NCBI RefSeq assembly: GCF_900109085.1
Contig: NZ_FNYW01000005.1
Span: 24,726-88,725 of the forward strand
DNA length: 64,000 nt
DNA from: Alkalibacterium gilvum
Lineage (GTDB): Bacteria; Bacillota; Bacilli; Lactobacillales; Carnobacteriaceae_A
Direction: 5' to 3'
Positions 35,454 to 44,305 of the stretch are shown here, piece after piece. The notes below the pieces were generated by a model. It was not told the DNA's origin, did no database searches, and worked only from the letters and a program-made list of their open reading frames with translations. Both the position numbers and the translations under genes were made by a program. The number at the start of each line of letters is the position of its first letter. Positions within the stretch are counted from its first letter, which is position 1.

Positions 35454-36305
35454 ATGGCAATTGAATTAAAAGGAAGACCTGTAGCAGAAAAATTATTAAA
35501 ACATACATCTCAAACGATCAATGATTTGAAAAAAATCGACTGCCTTACTACATTAGCTATCGTTCGAGTGGGGAGTGAACACGCCTCTGTTTCTTATGAA
35601 AATGCAGCAATAAAAACAATGCAACGTGTGGGGATTGCTGTAAAATCAATTATTTTTGAAGAAACAATTAAACAAGAAGCAGTGATACATGCGATTCATG
35701 AGTTGAATAAGAATGAAAAAATACATGGTATTCTTGTTCTGCAACCTTTACCTGAGACATTATCTAGACATGAAGTTGTACGTAGTATAGATCCAAGTAA
35801 AGATATTGACGGCTCCACACCTGAAAACATGGGACGTGTAGTTGAAAATGAAAAAAATATATTAGCACCCAGTACGCCTCAAGCAGTGATGGCTTTACTA
35901 GAGTATTATGATATCTCTCTTGAAGGAAAAGATGTCTGTGTAATCGGAAGTAGCCCGGTCGTGGGAAAACCGTTAACACTCATGCTTTTAAACAAGGAAG
36001 CAACCGTAAGTAATCTGCATATCAAAACAAAGAACACCAAGCGCTATACAAAAAAGGCAGATATTGTTATTTCTGCAACTGGAGTAGTGGAGCTGTTGAA
36101 AGCTGAGGATATTAAAGATGGAGCTATTGTTATTGATGTTGGCTTTGGGTATAAAGAAGGGAAACCGGTTGGTGATGTAAAGTATCAAGAGGTAGCCGAA
36201 AAAGCTTATGCTATAACACCTGTTCCTGGAGGCGTAGGTGTTATCACTACAGCAGTTTTAGCATCTCAAGTAGCCCAAACTTCTTGGCGCCAATGTTCAG
36301 AATAA
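35454..36305 (+). CDS. folD: methylenetetrahydrofolate dehydrogenase/cyclohydrolase
   Basis: 283 residues. Signatures: VRVGSEHASVSYENAAIKTMQRVG (with catalytic Tyr and Lys in the YxxxK-type motif), GILVLQPLPE, DGSTPENMG, VIGSSPVVGKPL (NADP site) and PVPGGVGVITTAVL at the end. Here PGGVGVITTAVL replaces the usual PGGVGPMTTAML. It catalyses 5,10-methylene-THF to 10-formyl-THF. AGGAG ends eight bases before the ATG at 35454; the stop of fchA is two bases upstream. Confidence 0.92.
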   Translation: MAIELKGRPVAEKLLKHTSQTINDLKKIDCLTTLAIVRVGSEHASVSYENAAIKTMQRVGIAVKSIIFEETIKQEAVIHAIHELNKNEKIHGILVLQPLPETLSRHEVVRSIDPSKDIDGSTPENMGRVVENEKNILAPSTPQAVMALLEYYDISLEGKDVCVIGSSPVVGKPLTLMLLNKEATVSNLHIKTKNTKRYTKKADIVISATGVVELLKAEDIKDGAIVIDVGFGYKEGKPVGDVKYQEVAEKAYAITPVPGGVGVITTAVLASQVAQTSWRQCSE

Positions 36306-36330
36306 TACAGAAAGAAAAGGGGTAAATCAC

Positions 36331-36900
36331 ATGGGGAAAAATGAATTACGTAAAGGTATGCTTATTTCCTTGGACAAAATAGGTAGAGTTGAGAGAAAAA
36401 AGACTGAGAAAATGATGCAAGCGAATCTGTTTACATCCACTTTATGGGGAAAAGCTGAGATGGTAGGAATTACACTATCTATAAATAAAGAATGGGATAC
36501 CAGAGCAATCATCAAGCAGGCTTGGATGGAAGGGAAAAAAGTATGTATCCCCAAATCGATTCATAAAAGTCGCGCCCTTCATTTTTATGAAATAATATCC
36601 TTCCAACAAGTTGAAAAAGGCTACTTCGATTTGTTGGAGCCTGTTGTAAGTGAAACAAGACGTGTAGATAACTCTGAAATTGATTTAATGATTGTTCCTG
36701 GTCTTGCTTTCACCAGACAAGGTTACCGTATTGGTTTTGGTGGAGGCTATTATGATCGATTTCTTAAGGATTTCAAGCATACGACGGTTTCTCTTTTACA
36801 TTCAAATCAACTTGTGAAGTCGTTCCCTATTGAAACTTTTGATATGCCAGTCCAGTATCTTGTTACAGAAAAAGGGCTGATGCAGGCTGAAGGAGAGTAA
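36331..36900 (+). CDS. 5-formyltetrahydrofolate cyclo-ligase
   Basis: A 189-residue ATP-dependent enzyme returning 5-formyl-THF to 5,10-methenyl-THF. It has KNELRKGM near the N terminus and the family signature MIVPGLAFTRQGYRIGFGGGYYDRFL (about 131-156), with the RIGxGGGYYDR ATP/Mg loop. It completes the one-carbon folate set after folD. Reported symbols differ between species (ygfA, yqgN), so none is used here. Confidence 0.93.
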   Translation: MGKNELRKGMLISLDKIGRVERKKTEKMMQANLFTSTLWGKAEMVGITLSINKEWDTRAIIKQAWMEGKKVCIPKSIHKSRALHFYEIISFQQVEKGYFDLLEPVVSETRRVDNSEIDLMIVPGLAFTRQGYRIGFGGGYYDRFLKDFKHTTVSLLHSNQLVKSFPIETFDMPVQYLVTEKGLMQAEGE

Positions 36901-36952
36901 GTTGCTTTCTCCTTGTAACCAATCCGCATCCACTCTATAATTATGATAGAAG

Positions 36953-37047
36953 AAAGAGTAAGAGAAAAACGTTAAGTGCTAAGTGGATGGGATGTTGCCA
37001 CTAGACGAAAAAACGGTTGTTTTGCGATTTTTCTCTGCATCCGCTTT
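36953..37047 (+). promoter_or_regulatory. tetrahydrofolate (THF) riboswitch
   Basis: The conserved core GTTAAGTGC...GGATGGGATGTTGCC...GCATCCGCTTT matches the THF riboswitch class found upstream of folT in Firmicutes. P1 is AAAG/CTTT, and P2 is AGAGAAAAACG/CGATTTTTCTCT. It lies 130 bases before folT. A small AAAACTA/TAGTTTT hairpin followed by TT at about 37048-37066 may be the expression platform. Confidence 0.9.
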
Positions 37048-37176
37048 AAAACTAAATAGTTTTTTGGCGAGGACTCTTTAATTTGACTCCCTATATTCCT
37101 GGATAGGCAGTCCAATTACCTTTCGCAGTAAATTTATCTATTGTGAGAGTATAGAAATTAAAGGAGATCTTCGGAT

Positions 37177-37740
37177 ATGAATAAAAGACCGAATAAATCA
37201 GATGGAAAAGGATTTAAATGGAATTTAAATACAAAGGGATTAGCCATTGTTGGAATTTTAATGGCTATGGCGATTGCTTTAGGTCGAATTGGTATAACAA
37301 CGCCTGTCGTTCGTATAACATTCTCCTTTCTCCCTAACGCACTTATTGGGATACTATTTGGCCCGTTTGTAGCTGGGATTGCTGCGGCTCTGGGGGATCT
37401 CTTAGGCTTTATTATAGGTGGAGGTGTAGGTGGCTTTTTCCCCGGCTTTACGTTATCAGCCTTTTTAAGTGGTGTGTTTTATGGATTGTTTTTACACAAA
37501 AAGAATATTACAAAAAAACGTGTTCTTCTTGCTGTTGCGTTCAATACATTATTTGTTAATTTGACTTTAAATACTCTATGGATTTATATTTTAACGGAAA
37601 ATCCCATTGCTATTATATTGCCACCGCGCATACTTCAAAATGCGGTGATGTCAGTAGTACGCTTTTTGAGTATCTGGTTTATTATTAATAATAAACAGCT
37701 CCGGCGTGTATATATGAAGTACTCAACGGCAAAAAAATAA
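37177..37740 (+). CDS. folT: folate ECF transporter S component
   Basis: A 187-residue membrane protein with about six hydrophobic segments, of the FolT family: LAIVGILMAMAIALGRIGI, RITFSFLPNALIGILFGPF and GGGVGGFFPGFTLSAFLSGVFYG. It binds folate and works with a shared ECF module (EcfA/A'/T), which is not in this window. The THF riboswitch upstream supports the substrate. It has a basic N-terminal tail (about 25 residues) before the first helix and AAGGAGA before the ATG. Confidence 0.9.
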   Translation: MNKRPNKSDGKGFKWNLNTKGLAIVGILMAMAIALGRIGITTPVVRITFSFLPNALIGILFGPFVAGIAAALGDLLGFIIGGGVGGFFPGFTLSAFLSGVFYGLFLHKKNITKKRVLLAVAFNTLFVNLTLNTLWIYILTENPIAIILPPRILQNAVMSVVRFLSIWFIINNKQLRRVYMKYSTAKK

Positions 37741-37753
37741 TGACTATAATCGG

Positions 37754-37789
37754 AAATAGGCTAGACATTTGTCTAGTCTATTTATTTTT
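37754..37789 (+). terminator. terminator of folT
   Basis: A 13-bp stem AAATAGGCTAGAC/GTCTAGTCTATTT, with a T-rich tail. Confidence 0.85.
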
Positions 37790-37804
37790 GGGATTAAATG
37801 AAAC

Positions 37805-37940
37805 GCTTAGGTGTGTTCACCTAAGCAAAACCTAGATTAGTACCGACATCAGCCAACTCAAACAAAATAAACGTTGAGTAGTTTGAAGTAGTGCGTATAT
37901 CATCCAACTCAAACAAAATAAACGTTGAGTTAGTATACAT
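37805..37940. repeat. hairpin and two copies related to the 51-bp repeat
   Basis: GCTTAGGTG/CACCTAAGC forms a small hairpin at 37805-37826. It is followed by two units spaced by exactly 51 bases (AACTCAAAC at 37855 and 37906), each with an ACTCAA...TTGAGT inverted repeat. The segment GAAGTAGTGCGTATATCAT...CAACTCA matches the 23635-24093 unit, so this is a dispersed repeat family. Confidence 0.8.
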
Positions 37941-37942
37941 AT

Positions 37943-37976
37943 AAAAGGAACCTCTATACAAGAGGTTCCTTTTACT
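37943..37976. terminator. terminator of the YolD-like gene
   Basis: A perfect AAAAGGAACCTCT/AGAGGTTCCTTTT stem; T-runs on both sides. Confidence 0.85.
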
Positions 37977-37979
37977 GAT

Positions 37980-38399
37980 TTACAGACGCTTATTCTGTCG
38001 TGTGTATTTATTGAACCATTCTGAAGCGTCGACCCAGTCGATATGACGAACATCCTCCAATTTAATGCGCGTTAGCGATTCATCACGTTGCTTGACAAAA
38101 ACACTATTGTTTTTAAAGCCTACAATAAAACCGTTGATGTCACTTAAATAATTTCCATTTTTAATAATATTTAACTGAATACTAAGTGGCTTTTTATTTG
38201 AATAACTTTGATGCAAATACGTGCTAATAACTTTGGATGATTGTCTGGACTTAGGAGACACTTGAACTTTGTGATTCACTGATTTTTGTTCTTTTAAAGC
38301 TTCTGCATGATCAGAAAGCATTAATCCAATCCACTTCATTTTTCCTCTATCTTTATAACCTAGAGCATCAGGAGAAAGTCTAACCTTATCTTGTTCCAC
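37980..38399 (-). CDS. YolD-like family protein
   Basis: A 139-residue protein of the YolD-like family, whose members accompany Y-family DNA polymerases. The N terminus is EQDKVRLSPDALGYKDRGKMKWIGLMLSDHAEAL. The start is GTG at 38399, eight bases after GGAGG; the upstream ATG lies inside the polymerase stop region and lacks a site. It is cotranscribed with the polymerase gene directly upstream, and both are under the SOS-type promoter. Its biochemical role is unknown. Confidence 0.8.
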   Translation of the reverse strand: MEQDKVRLSPDALGYKDRGKMKWIGLMLSDHAEALKEQKSVNHKVQVSPKSRQSSKVISTYLHQSYSNKKPLSIQLNIIKNGNYLSDINGFIVGFKNNSVFVKQRDESLTRIKLEDVRHIDWVDASEWFNKYTRQNKRL

Positions 38400-38440
38400 A
38401 ATTTTTCCTCCTCTTTTATATTTATGTAAATCATACGGTA

Positions 38441-39739
38441 TCAACCGTTTTCTGTTCCTGCGCGGTGTCCACCCAACAGTTTATCTCTCTGGATAGCCAT
38501 ACCACCATGAGCCAAGCTGCTAGCGTGGAGGACAGATGTATAACCATACTTTTTTCGAATAGAGTCAATTGTCTGGTCTAAATCTTCCTGATTAATTAGT
38601 GTTTCAGTAGCTTCAAAGAGAGACAGCTGCAGTGAGGACTTATGGCTAATTTTTCCAAAGGTTACATTGACTACCCGAACAGGAAAATAGTTATAGTAGC
38701 GTTTAAAAATAAGTAGTAAGCCTTCGACCAGTTTTTTAGATGAATCGGTCTGTTCAATTAATATCTGATGACTGAAACCACGCTCAATAACATCTTTTGA
38801 ATAACCAATACCAAGCTTGACGAGCCCAGCGGTTAAGTGATGTTTACGCAGTCTCATGGCATTCTCTTCTGCCATTTCGCGAATAACGATTTCTACTTCA
38901 TGCTTTTCAATATAATCTCTATTCAAAATTTGATTTTTACTAAATGAGGTCTCTCTGGGTGTGAAGCTATCTGATAAACGTGTGCGGTCAATACCGTGTG
39001 AGTGAAAGAAGAGTTGTTCTCCAATCACGCCGAATCGTTTTTTTAGTTTTTTTACATCGAATTGAGAGAGGTCATAAATCGAATGAATGCCGATTCGCTG
39101 CAAATTTTTTTCTGTTCGTGAACCAATCCCCCAAAAATCTTTCATAGGTGTGATGTTCCAAATCGTTTCAGGAACACTCTCATAGTGCCAGTGAGCGATA
39201 TAATTACTATCTGGATTTCGCTTGGCATCATGATCAAGTGCAAGTTTTGCTAGCAGGGGATTATCTCCAATACCGATAGTAACGACAAGTTTCATTTTTT
39301 TCCAAATAAGGTACTGAATTTTTCGTGCAATTTCTTCGGTTGTGCCAAATAAACCGTGTGAATGGGTGACATCTAAAAAGGATTCATCAATACTATAAAC
39401 ATGGAGATCCTCGTCGGCAACGAATTGTTTGAAAAGTTCAACGATTTCGAGATTTCTCTTCACATATAAAGCCATTCGAGGTTCAACGATTTCGATGGAT
39501 GCATTTTTAGGTATTTCGTAAACACGAGTCCCCGTTTTAATGCCATAAAGTTTTTTCACTAAAGGTGAGGCAGCAAGAACGAGACCGCCGTTGTTATCAG
39601 GTTTACTAACAACAGCAATTTTGGCTTTGAGAGGGTGCTGTTTTCTTTCCACAGCCTCAACGGAAGCAAAAAAAGATTTTACATCAACACACAAAATATC
39701 TCTACATGGTTCATTAGAATAATCCATCATTTGAATCAT
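38441..39739 (-). CDS. Y-family (UmuC/UvrX-type) DNA polymerase
   Basis: A 432-residue translesion polymerase. Motifs: LCVDVKSFFASVEAVERKQHPL (catalytic Asp and steric Phe), YSIDESFLDVT (metal-binding Asp-Glu), and the helix-hairpin-helix DFWGIGSRTEKNLQRIGIHS. A Gln-Leu-Ser-Leu-Phe sequence (LQLSLF, about residue 368) is a clear beta-clamp-binding motif. It resembles UvrX of Bacillus phages/plasmids, which are DNA-damage inducible. It is preceded by a LexA box inside its promoter and followed by a YolD-like gene. Confidence 0.9.
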   Translation of the reverse strand: MIQMMDYSNEPCRDILCVDVKSFFASVEAVERKQHPLKAKIAVVSKPDNNGGLVLAASPLVKKLYGIKTGTRVYEIPKNASIEIVEPRMALYVKRNLEIVELFKQFVADEDLHVYSIDESFLDVTHSHGLFGTTEEIARKIQYLIWKKMKLVVTIGIGDNPLLAKLALDHDAKRNPDSNYIAHWHYESVPETIWNITPMKDFWGIGSRTEKNLQRIGIHSIYDLSQFDVKKLKKRFGVIGEQLFFHSHGIDRTRLSDSFTPRETSFSKNQILNRDYIEKHEVEIVIREMAEENAMRLRKHHLTAGLVKLGIGYSKDVIERGFSHQILIEQTDSSKKLVEGLLLIFKRYYNYFPVRVVNVTFGKISHKSSLQLSLFEATETLINQEDLDQTIDSIRKKYGYTSVLHASSLAHGGMAIQRDKLLGGHRAGTENG

Positions 39740-39775
39740 TATTTAGCCTCCTTACGGGAATGTAAGTTTGTTTTA

Positions 39776-39804
39776 ATTATAAGAACGTTTGTTCGATTCG
39801 TCAA
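39776..39804 (-). promoter_or_regulatory. SOS-controlled promoter with LexA box
   Basis: On the minus strand TTGACG (39804-39799) and TATAAT (39781-39776) are 17 bases apart. The LexA operator GAACAAACGTTC (39794-39783, plus strand GAACGTTTGTTC) fills the spacer, matching the Bacillus CGAACNNNNGTTCG consensus except for one outer base. LexA binding would block the promoter directly. Confidence 0.85.
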
Positions 39805-39831
39805 GGGGAACACATTTGAAAAGCAAACTAA

Positions 39832-39886
39832 AAAGAGAAGAAGTTGCTTACCATCCTAGTGACAGCAAGCAACTTCTTCTCTTTAA
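39832..39886. terminator. terminator between polymerase and ohr
   Basis: A perfect AAAGAGAAGAAGTTGCTT/AAGCAACTTCTTCTCTTT stem. The minus-strand position is downstream of the ohr gene. Confidence 0.85.
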
Positions 39887-39899
39887 TTATTTTTATTTA

Positions 39900-40337
39900 T
39901 TATTTTCCTTCGACGTAAGGAACAGCTTTCACTGTTACATTAATATTGCCCTTTGTTGCTTTGGAGTAAGGGCAGAATGTGTGAGCTTTATCAGCTAAAT
40001 CCTTAACCTTTTCTTCAGGCAGATCTTTCATTCCAACTTCGATTTCGACACTTAATTTGAAACCACCATCGGTAGGATCTTTATGAAGATGAACAGTCAA
40101 AGTGACTTGGGAATCATTATCGATATTCTCTTCTTTTTTATAATGATCCAGGGCGGCATGGTAGCACGCACTATATCCCATAGCGAAAAGTTGCTCGGGA
40201 TTCGTTCCGTCACCCTTACCTCCCATTTCCTTTGGCACGTCGATGTTTAATTCATATGAATGATCGGGTGAGTGACTTTCGCCGGCACGAGCCCCTGTAT
40301 TAACAGCAGCGGTAGTGTATACAATTTTTTCTGACAT
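39900..40337 (-). CDS. ohr: organic hydroperoxide resistance protein (Ohr/OsmC)
   Basis: A 145-residue thiol peroxidase reducing organic and lipid hydroperoxides. Both reactive cysteines are seen: Cys58 in FAMGYSACYHAALDH and Cys122 in HTFCPYSKAT. The N terminus reads SEKIVYTTAAVNTGARAGESHSPD. AAAGGAG precedes the ATG at 40337. It is monocistronic. No OhrR box was found. Confidence 0.92.
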   Translation of the reverse strand: MSEKIVYTTAAVNTGARAGESHSPDHSYELNIDVPKEMGGKGDGTNPEQLFAMGYSACYHAALDHYKKEENIDNDSQVTLTVHLHKDPTDGGFKLSVEIEVGMKDLPEEKVKDLADKAHTFCPYSKATKGNINVTVKAVPYVEGK

Positions 40338-40421
40338 AATTGACTCTCTCCTTTTCATTATTCTATTAATAAGTATAACAAGAAGAGAAAGAATAGCGAA
40401 GTTAAAGGGGTTATACTGCTA

Positions 40422-41234
40422 TTAAGTTAATGCATAAGCATTAATCGCTTGAGCAACACCGTGATCATTATTGGATGCTGTAATGATATCAGCGACAGCT
40501 TTTACTTCATCTGTCGCATTTTTCATGGCAACACCAATCCCCGCAAAGTCCACTAAATCAATATCGTTACCACTGTCGCCAATAGCCATAATATGTTTTC
40601 TTTCTATATTCAAATGTTCTGCTAAGGCCTTAACAGCTTTGCCTTTACTGGCTTTTTTATTTAAAACTTCAAGATAAAAGGGTTCGCTACGTAAAAGAGT
40701 GTAGTCTTGATTAACCTGTTTAGGAAGGCGTGCAATAGCTGCGTCTAAAACAGATTCCTCATCAATCATCATCATTTTATTGTACGAGTTAGAGGCAGCC
40801 ATTTCCTCGGGCGCTCGGTAGAATAAAGGAAGTCCAATGATAAAAGCTTCATGAACACTATACTTACTAATGTCTTTATTTGGTGTGAAAATACCTTTAT
40901 TATGAATAGCGTGAAAATGAGAACCTGCCTCAGCAGCAGCTTTTTCTAAAAATACATAATCATCATGCGTCATCGTATAGTCAATGATTTTTTCCTTTGT
41001 TTGCGAGTTCTGAACGAGAGCCCCGTTGTATGAAATAACATAATCATTGGAGTCGTTCAATTCAAGCTCTTTAAGTAAAGGAACAACGCCTGGAAAAGGC
41101 CTTCCAGTACAGAGAACGACCTGTATCCCCGCCTGTTTAGCGTCACGTATTGCTGTTTTCACTTCCTTTGTTACTTTTCTATCGGTATTAAGTAAGGTAC
41201 CATCAATATCGATGGCGATTAATTTTACAGTCAT
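40422..41234 (-). CDS. Cof-type HAD-IIB sugar-phosphatase
   Basis: A 270-residue HAD hydrolase with motif I IAIDIDGTLLN (nucleophile Asp), motif II LCTGRPFPGV, a Lys in KASKGKAVKALAEHL and motif IV MAIGDSGNDIDLVDFAGIGVAMKNA. The large C2B cap is typical of Cof/YidA proteins, which dephosphorylate sugar phosphates or phosphorylated cofactors. GGAGG precedes the ATG at 41234. The substrate is unknown. It lies just downstream of the HD-domain gene on the same strand. Confidence 0.9.
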   Translation of the reverse strand: MTVKLIAIDIDGTLLNTDRKVTKEVKTAIRDAKQAGIQVVLCTGRPFPGVVPLLKELELNDSNDYVISYNGALVQNSQTKEKIIDYTMTHDDYVFLEKAAAEAGSHFHAIHNKGIFTPNKDISKYSVHEAFIIGLPLFYRAPEEMAASNSYNKMMMIDEESVLDAAIARLPKQVNQDYTLLRSEPFYLEVLNKKASKGKAVKALAEHLNIERKHIMAIGDSGNDIDLVDFAGIGVAMKNATDEVKAVADIITASNNDHGVAQAINAYALT

Positions 41235-41251
41235 AGTTTCCTCCATTTTAA

Positions 41252-42589
41252 TTAATCTTTAGGATGAATAATTGTACCATTTTTAATGTAGTGTTGAAAG
41301 TGATCGTACTCTTCCTGGAACATATTTATATTTGCCATATCTTTTTCCAAAAACTCTTTTGGAACAAACAGACGGTGGTCTCCATGGAGAATACCACTGA
41401 GTGATTTGACGATTGAACTGACCGTACTGATTTCCACTAGTGTCCCATCAGAATGTATGAGTTGGATGGGGGTTTTACTTTTAAGCTTATAATCATAAGG
41501 CAAATCTGAACTACTATTAGTCATCGTATAAAGATTTTTATCATAACTTAATTTTCCAACGATATCTCTTAGGCTTTCAACAATTTCATCGTCTTTTCCT
41601 TTTTCAAATACAACGGATTTAAGCGGTTTTCGATTAAGAAACATACCGGCTAACTCACTTAGATAAGCATCATCACTTTCAGTCCAGAGTGTAATAGCGG
41701 TTTGAAGAACACCATCATCTAGTTTTAAATAGTCTTGAAGCGTTGCTTTTTCTTCAAAAAAAGGCACAAGAAGAGGGAATAGCGGAAACAGAGATCCTTC
41801 ATGATAAAGCTGCTTGGCCCGATAAAGTAATCGGTCAAGTGTCACTTCCATTCCTCGTGAAGCTGGGTGGAAATAAACTTGCATGTACATCTGAAAGCGG
41901 CTTACGATATAGTCTTCAACGGCGTGAAGCCCCTGGTACTCAAAAGCAATACCCTCCTTATAAGGTCTTATAACGCGCAAAATACGAGATAAATCAAAGG
42001 CGCCATAAGTTGCTCCCGTGAAAAATGCATCACGTTGAAGGTAATCCATTCGATCAGCATCGATTTGACTAGATATAAGCTGCACAACTTGGGGATTACT
42101 GTGCTGCTTGGTTATAACGCTAGCCACTTGATTAGGGAAATCCAGAGAAACACGTTTCAAAACAGCATTCACCTCTGTATTTTCAGAGAGAATAATATCT
42201 GTTGTAATGGTTTCATGATCTGTTTCAAATATTTTCTCGAAAGTATGTGAAAAAGGACCATGTCCAACATCATGCAGTAAGGCAGCACATAATGTAACTA
42301 AGCGCATACTGGGGTCCCAATCATTAGGATAATTACGGTCAAACATGTCCACAATGCGACGCGTTATTTCATAAACACCTAAGGAATGAGAAAAACGAGA
42401 ATGCTCTGCTCCGTGAAAGGTGAATTGGGTAGTTCCTAATTGTTTTATACGTCGTAATCGCTGGACTTCCTTTGTATCTATTAAGTCAAGGATTAATTGG
42501 TGGCGTACATGAATATAGTCATGTACTGGATCTTTAAAGACCTTTTCATCAATGAGTCGGTCTGATTTTTCAAATGAGTGTACACACAT
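41252..42589 (-). CDS. HD-domain phosphohydrolase (YwfO-like)
   Basis: A 445-residue dNTPase-like HD protein. Metal-binding motifs: HSRFSHSLGVYE (about 60-71) and ALLHDVGHGPFSHTFE (about 107-122), with a later SSQIDADRMDYLQRDAFFTGA typical of the SAMHD1/Dgt relatives. It probably hydrolyses nucleotides; the substrate and role of Bacillus YwfO are not settled. The Shine-Dalgarno sequence before the ATG is weak, so a later start is possible. It overlaps no neighbour but lies 17 bases before the HAD gene. Confidence 0.85.
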   Translation of the reverse strand: MCVHSFEKSDRLIDEKVFKDPVHDYIHVRHQLILDLIDTKEVQRLRRIKQLGTTQFTFHGAEHSRFSHSLGVYEITRRIVDMFDRNYPNDWDPSMRLVTLCAALLHDVGHGPFSHTFEKIFETDHETITTDIILSENTEVNAVLKRVSLDFPNQVASVITKQHSNPQVVQLISSQIDADRMDYLQRDAFFTGATYGAFDLSRILRVIRPYKEGIAFEYQGLHAVEDYIVSRFQMYMQVYFHPASRGMEVTLDRLLYRAKQLYHEGSLFPLFPLLVPFFEEKATLQDYLKLDDGVLQTAITLWTESDDAYLSELAGMFLNRKPLKSVVFEKGKDDEIVESLRDIVGKLSYDKNLYTMTNSSSDLPYDYKLKSKTPIQLIHSDGTLVEISTVSSIVKSLSGILHGDHRLFVPKEFLEKDMANINMFQEEYDHFQHYIKNGTIIHPKD

Positions 42590-42689
42590 ATTTTTATCTG
42601 ATTACTTCTGCTACTAAATACTATTAATTTAGAAGGTGCCTGTGAAGTAAAAAGAACTCCTTTCTATAACCTTCAGCACTGAAGATTTA

Positions 42690-43526
42690 CTAGGGTAGCA
42701 TTTTTTCATTACGCTTAATCATTTTTTCCAAGCCTTTCATATATGAGGTTTGAATCGATGGTGGAAAAGAGCCATCACTTAATTTGATAGAAGCATTTGT
42801 AAATGTTGCCTTTATACGTTCTTTAACATCTAAAACAGTAAACGATTGAGACAAAGCTTTCTCTAATGTCGTCATTACTTCTGGCCGAACAGTTGGGAAG
42901 TGCCATTTTGTTTCTTGTCCTTTTAGACCATTAGTATAAAGGTCCTTAACGATTTCAGAACGCTTCTGTTGATTTCCCGTAACACTTAAATAAATCATAA
43001 TGGCAATGCCGCCGTTTAAACGTCTTTGAGCAATACCGGCAATCTTTTTACCCTCGATACTTAAATCATAATCGCCTGGGCAATAAGAATCAGGGATTTC
43101 ATAAGCGTCAATATCCTCAGAGAAATCCTTGAAGGCTGTCTGAATGATTTGGTGCATGCGTTCATATCCTTCGTTAATTGAGAGGCGTTCTTCCTCTTCA
43201 GGGAAGATGAGCGAGAAATTAAGCACACCCTCATCGCTTATAACGGCCAGCCCACCGGAATTTCTTACTAAATAGGGATAACCATATGCTGAGATGTTTT
43301 CTAAAGCCTCCGTTAAAAAAGGTAATTTTGTATCCATCATGCCTAAGATAACATGAGGTTTAGTTGTCCAAAAATGCAAAATCGGCTGCTTTTTTTCACC
43401 TGCTTCTTTGATTAAAGCATCCGTTAAAGCAAAGGGGGCAAACCGATGAGAGGCATATTCTGAAGGCACCTCGTCGTAAACGAGAAATTCATTCATTGTA
43501 GTTAAAAAATCGAGAGAGTCAGTCAT
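42690..43526 (-). CDS. lipL: octanoyl-[GcvH]:protein N-octanoyltransferase (LipL type)
   Basis: A 278-residue BPL/LplA-family protein. The conserved catalytic Cys149 sits in IPDSYCPGDYDLSIEGKKIAGIAQRR; B. subtilis LipL uses Cys150 in the same context. RNSGGLAVISDEGVLNFSLI is the lipoyl-binding region. It moves octanoyl or lipoyl groups between GcvH and the E2 subunits of dehydrogenases. It lacks the LplA adenylation-type C-domain. LplA and LipM relatives share parts, so LipL is inferred from the Cys position and length. Confidence 0.82.
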   Translation of the reverse strand: MTDSLDFLTTMNEFLVYDEVPSEYASHRFAPFALTDALIKEAGEKKQPILHFWTTKPHVILGMMDTKLPFLTEALENISAYGYPYLVRNSGGLAVISDEGVLNFSLIFPEEEERLSINEGYERMHQIIQTAFKDFSEDIDAYEIPDSYCPGDYDLSIEGKKIAGIAQRRLNGGIAIMIYLSVTGNQQKRSEIVKDLYTNGLKGQETKWHFPTVRPEVMTTLEKALSQSFTVLDVKERIKATFTNASIKLSDGSFPPSIQTSYMKGLEKMIKRNEKMLP

Positions 43527-43780
43527 TCAACTTCCGTCCTTGTCCGTAGTTTATACTATTTATTTCAAGTATACCAAAAAGAGAAGCCAAGTGTGATAAC
43601 TAAAGAAGAATTCTTAATGGGACGGAAAAGCACATTTGTGCTAAACTAATAGAGAAGGGTTTGTTATAATTAAATGGTGAGAAATCATTTAGGTGTGCAT
43701 TAATTGTGTATACTGACATAAGCAGCAGATTCTTTACAGTAAAAGATTAATAGATACAAGGAAAGGAAGGAATGAGACGT

Positions 43781-44221
43781 ATGCCTTCAGAGAAAATTAA
43801 AAATGGCTTACCAGCCGAGATTAAAATGGAAACCTCCTATGTTCAAAATGGAGAATCACACCATCATTCATTTGAAGAACCTGGGCGTGTTGTATATATG
43901 AACAATAGTTATTATATCCGCTTTGAAGAAGCGAATGAAGAGGGAACTATACCTGTCACGATGAAAATCAACCCAGATGGTGTTGTTCAACTGATTAGAC
44001 GCGGAGAGCAGACGACGCGGCTTGTTTTTGATAGTACGCAAGAAACAGAAGCGAACTACCGTACACCAGCAGGAATCATTCCAATGACAGTCAAAACAGA
44101 CGATATAAGGGTAAGTTATTATGATAGACCGTTTGCTGGACGTATCTATGTCGACTACTCTTTATTAGTGAATCAACAAAAATTAGGAGACTATCATATA
44201 CGATTGCGCTTCACCACATAA
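43781..44221 (+). CDS. DUF1934 (YwiB-like) beta-barrel protein
   Basis: A 146-residue protein made of alternating beta strands (VKIKMETSY, RVVYMNNSYYIRFEE, TVKTDDIRVSYYDRPFAGRIYVDYSLLV) matching DUF1934/YwiB, a small calycin-like barrel of unknown function. The start at 43781 is chosen because AAGGAAGGA touches the earlier ATG at 43772. It sits in front of rpoE, as YwiB does in many Firmicutes. Confidence 0.85.
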   Translation: MPSEKIKNGLPAEIKMETSYVQNGESHHHSFEEPGRVVYMNNSYYIRFEEANEEGTIPVTMKINPDGVVQLIRRGEQTTRLVFDSTQETEANYRTPAGIIPMTVKTDDIRVSYYDRPFAGRIYVDYSLLVNQQKLGDYHIRLRFTT

Positions 44222-44305
44222 TCATGTAATATAAGTAGGCTTAAACAAATTATTGTAGAAATTAAAAAATTAAAAGATTAAGATGAATGAGAGGACGTAT
44301 AAGTC

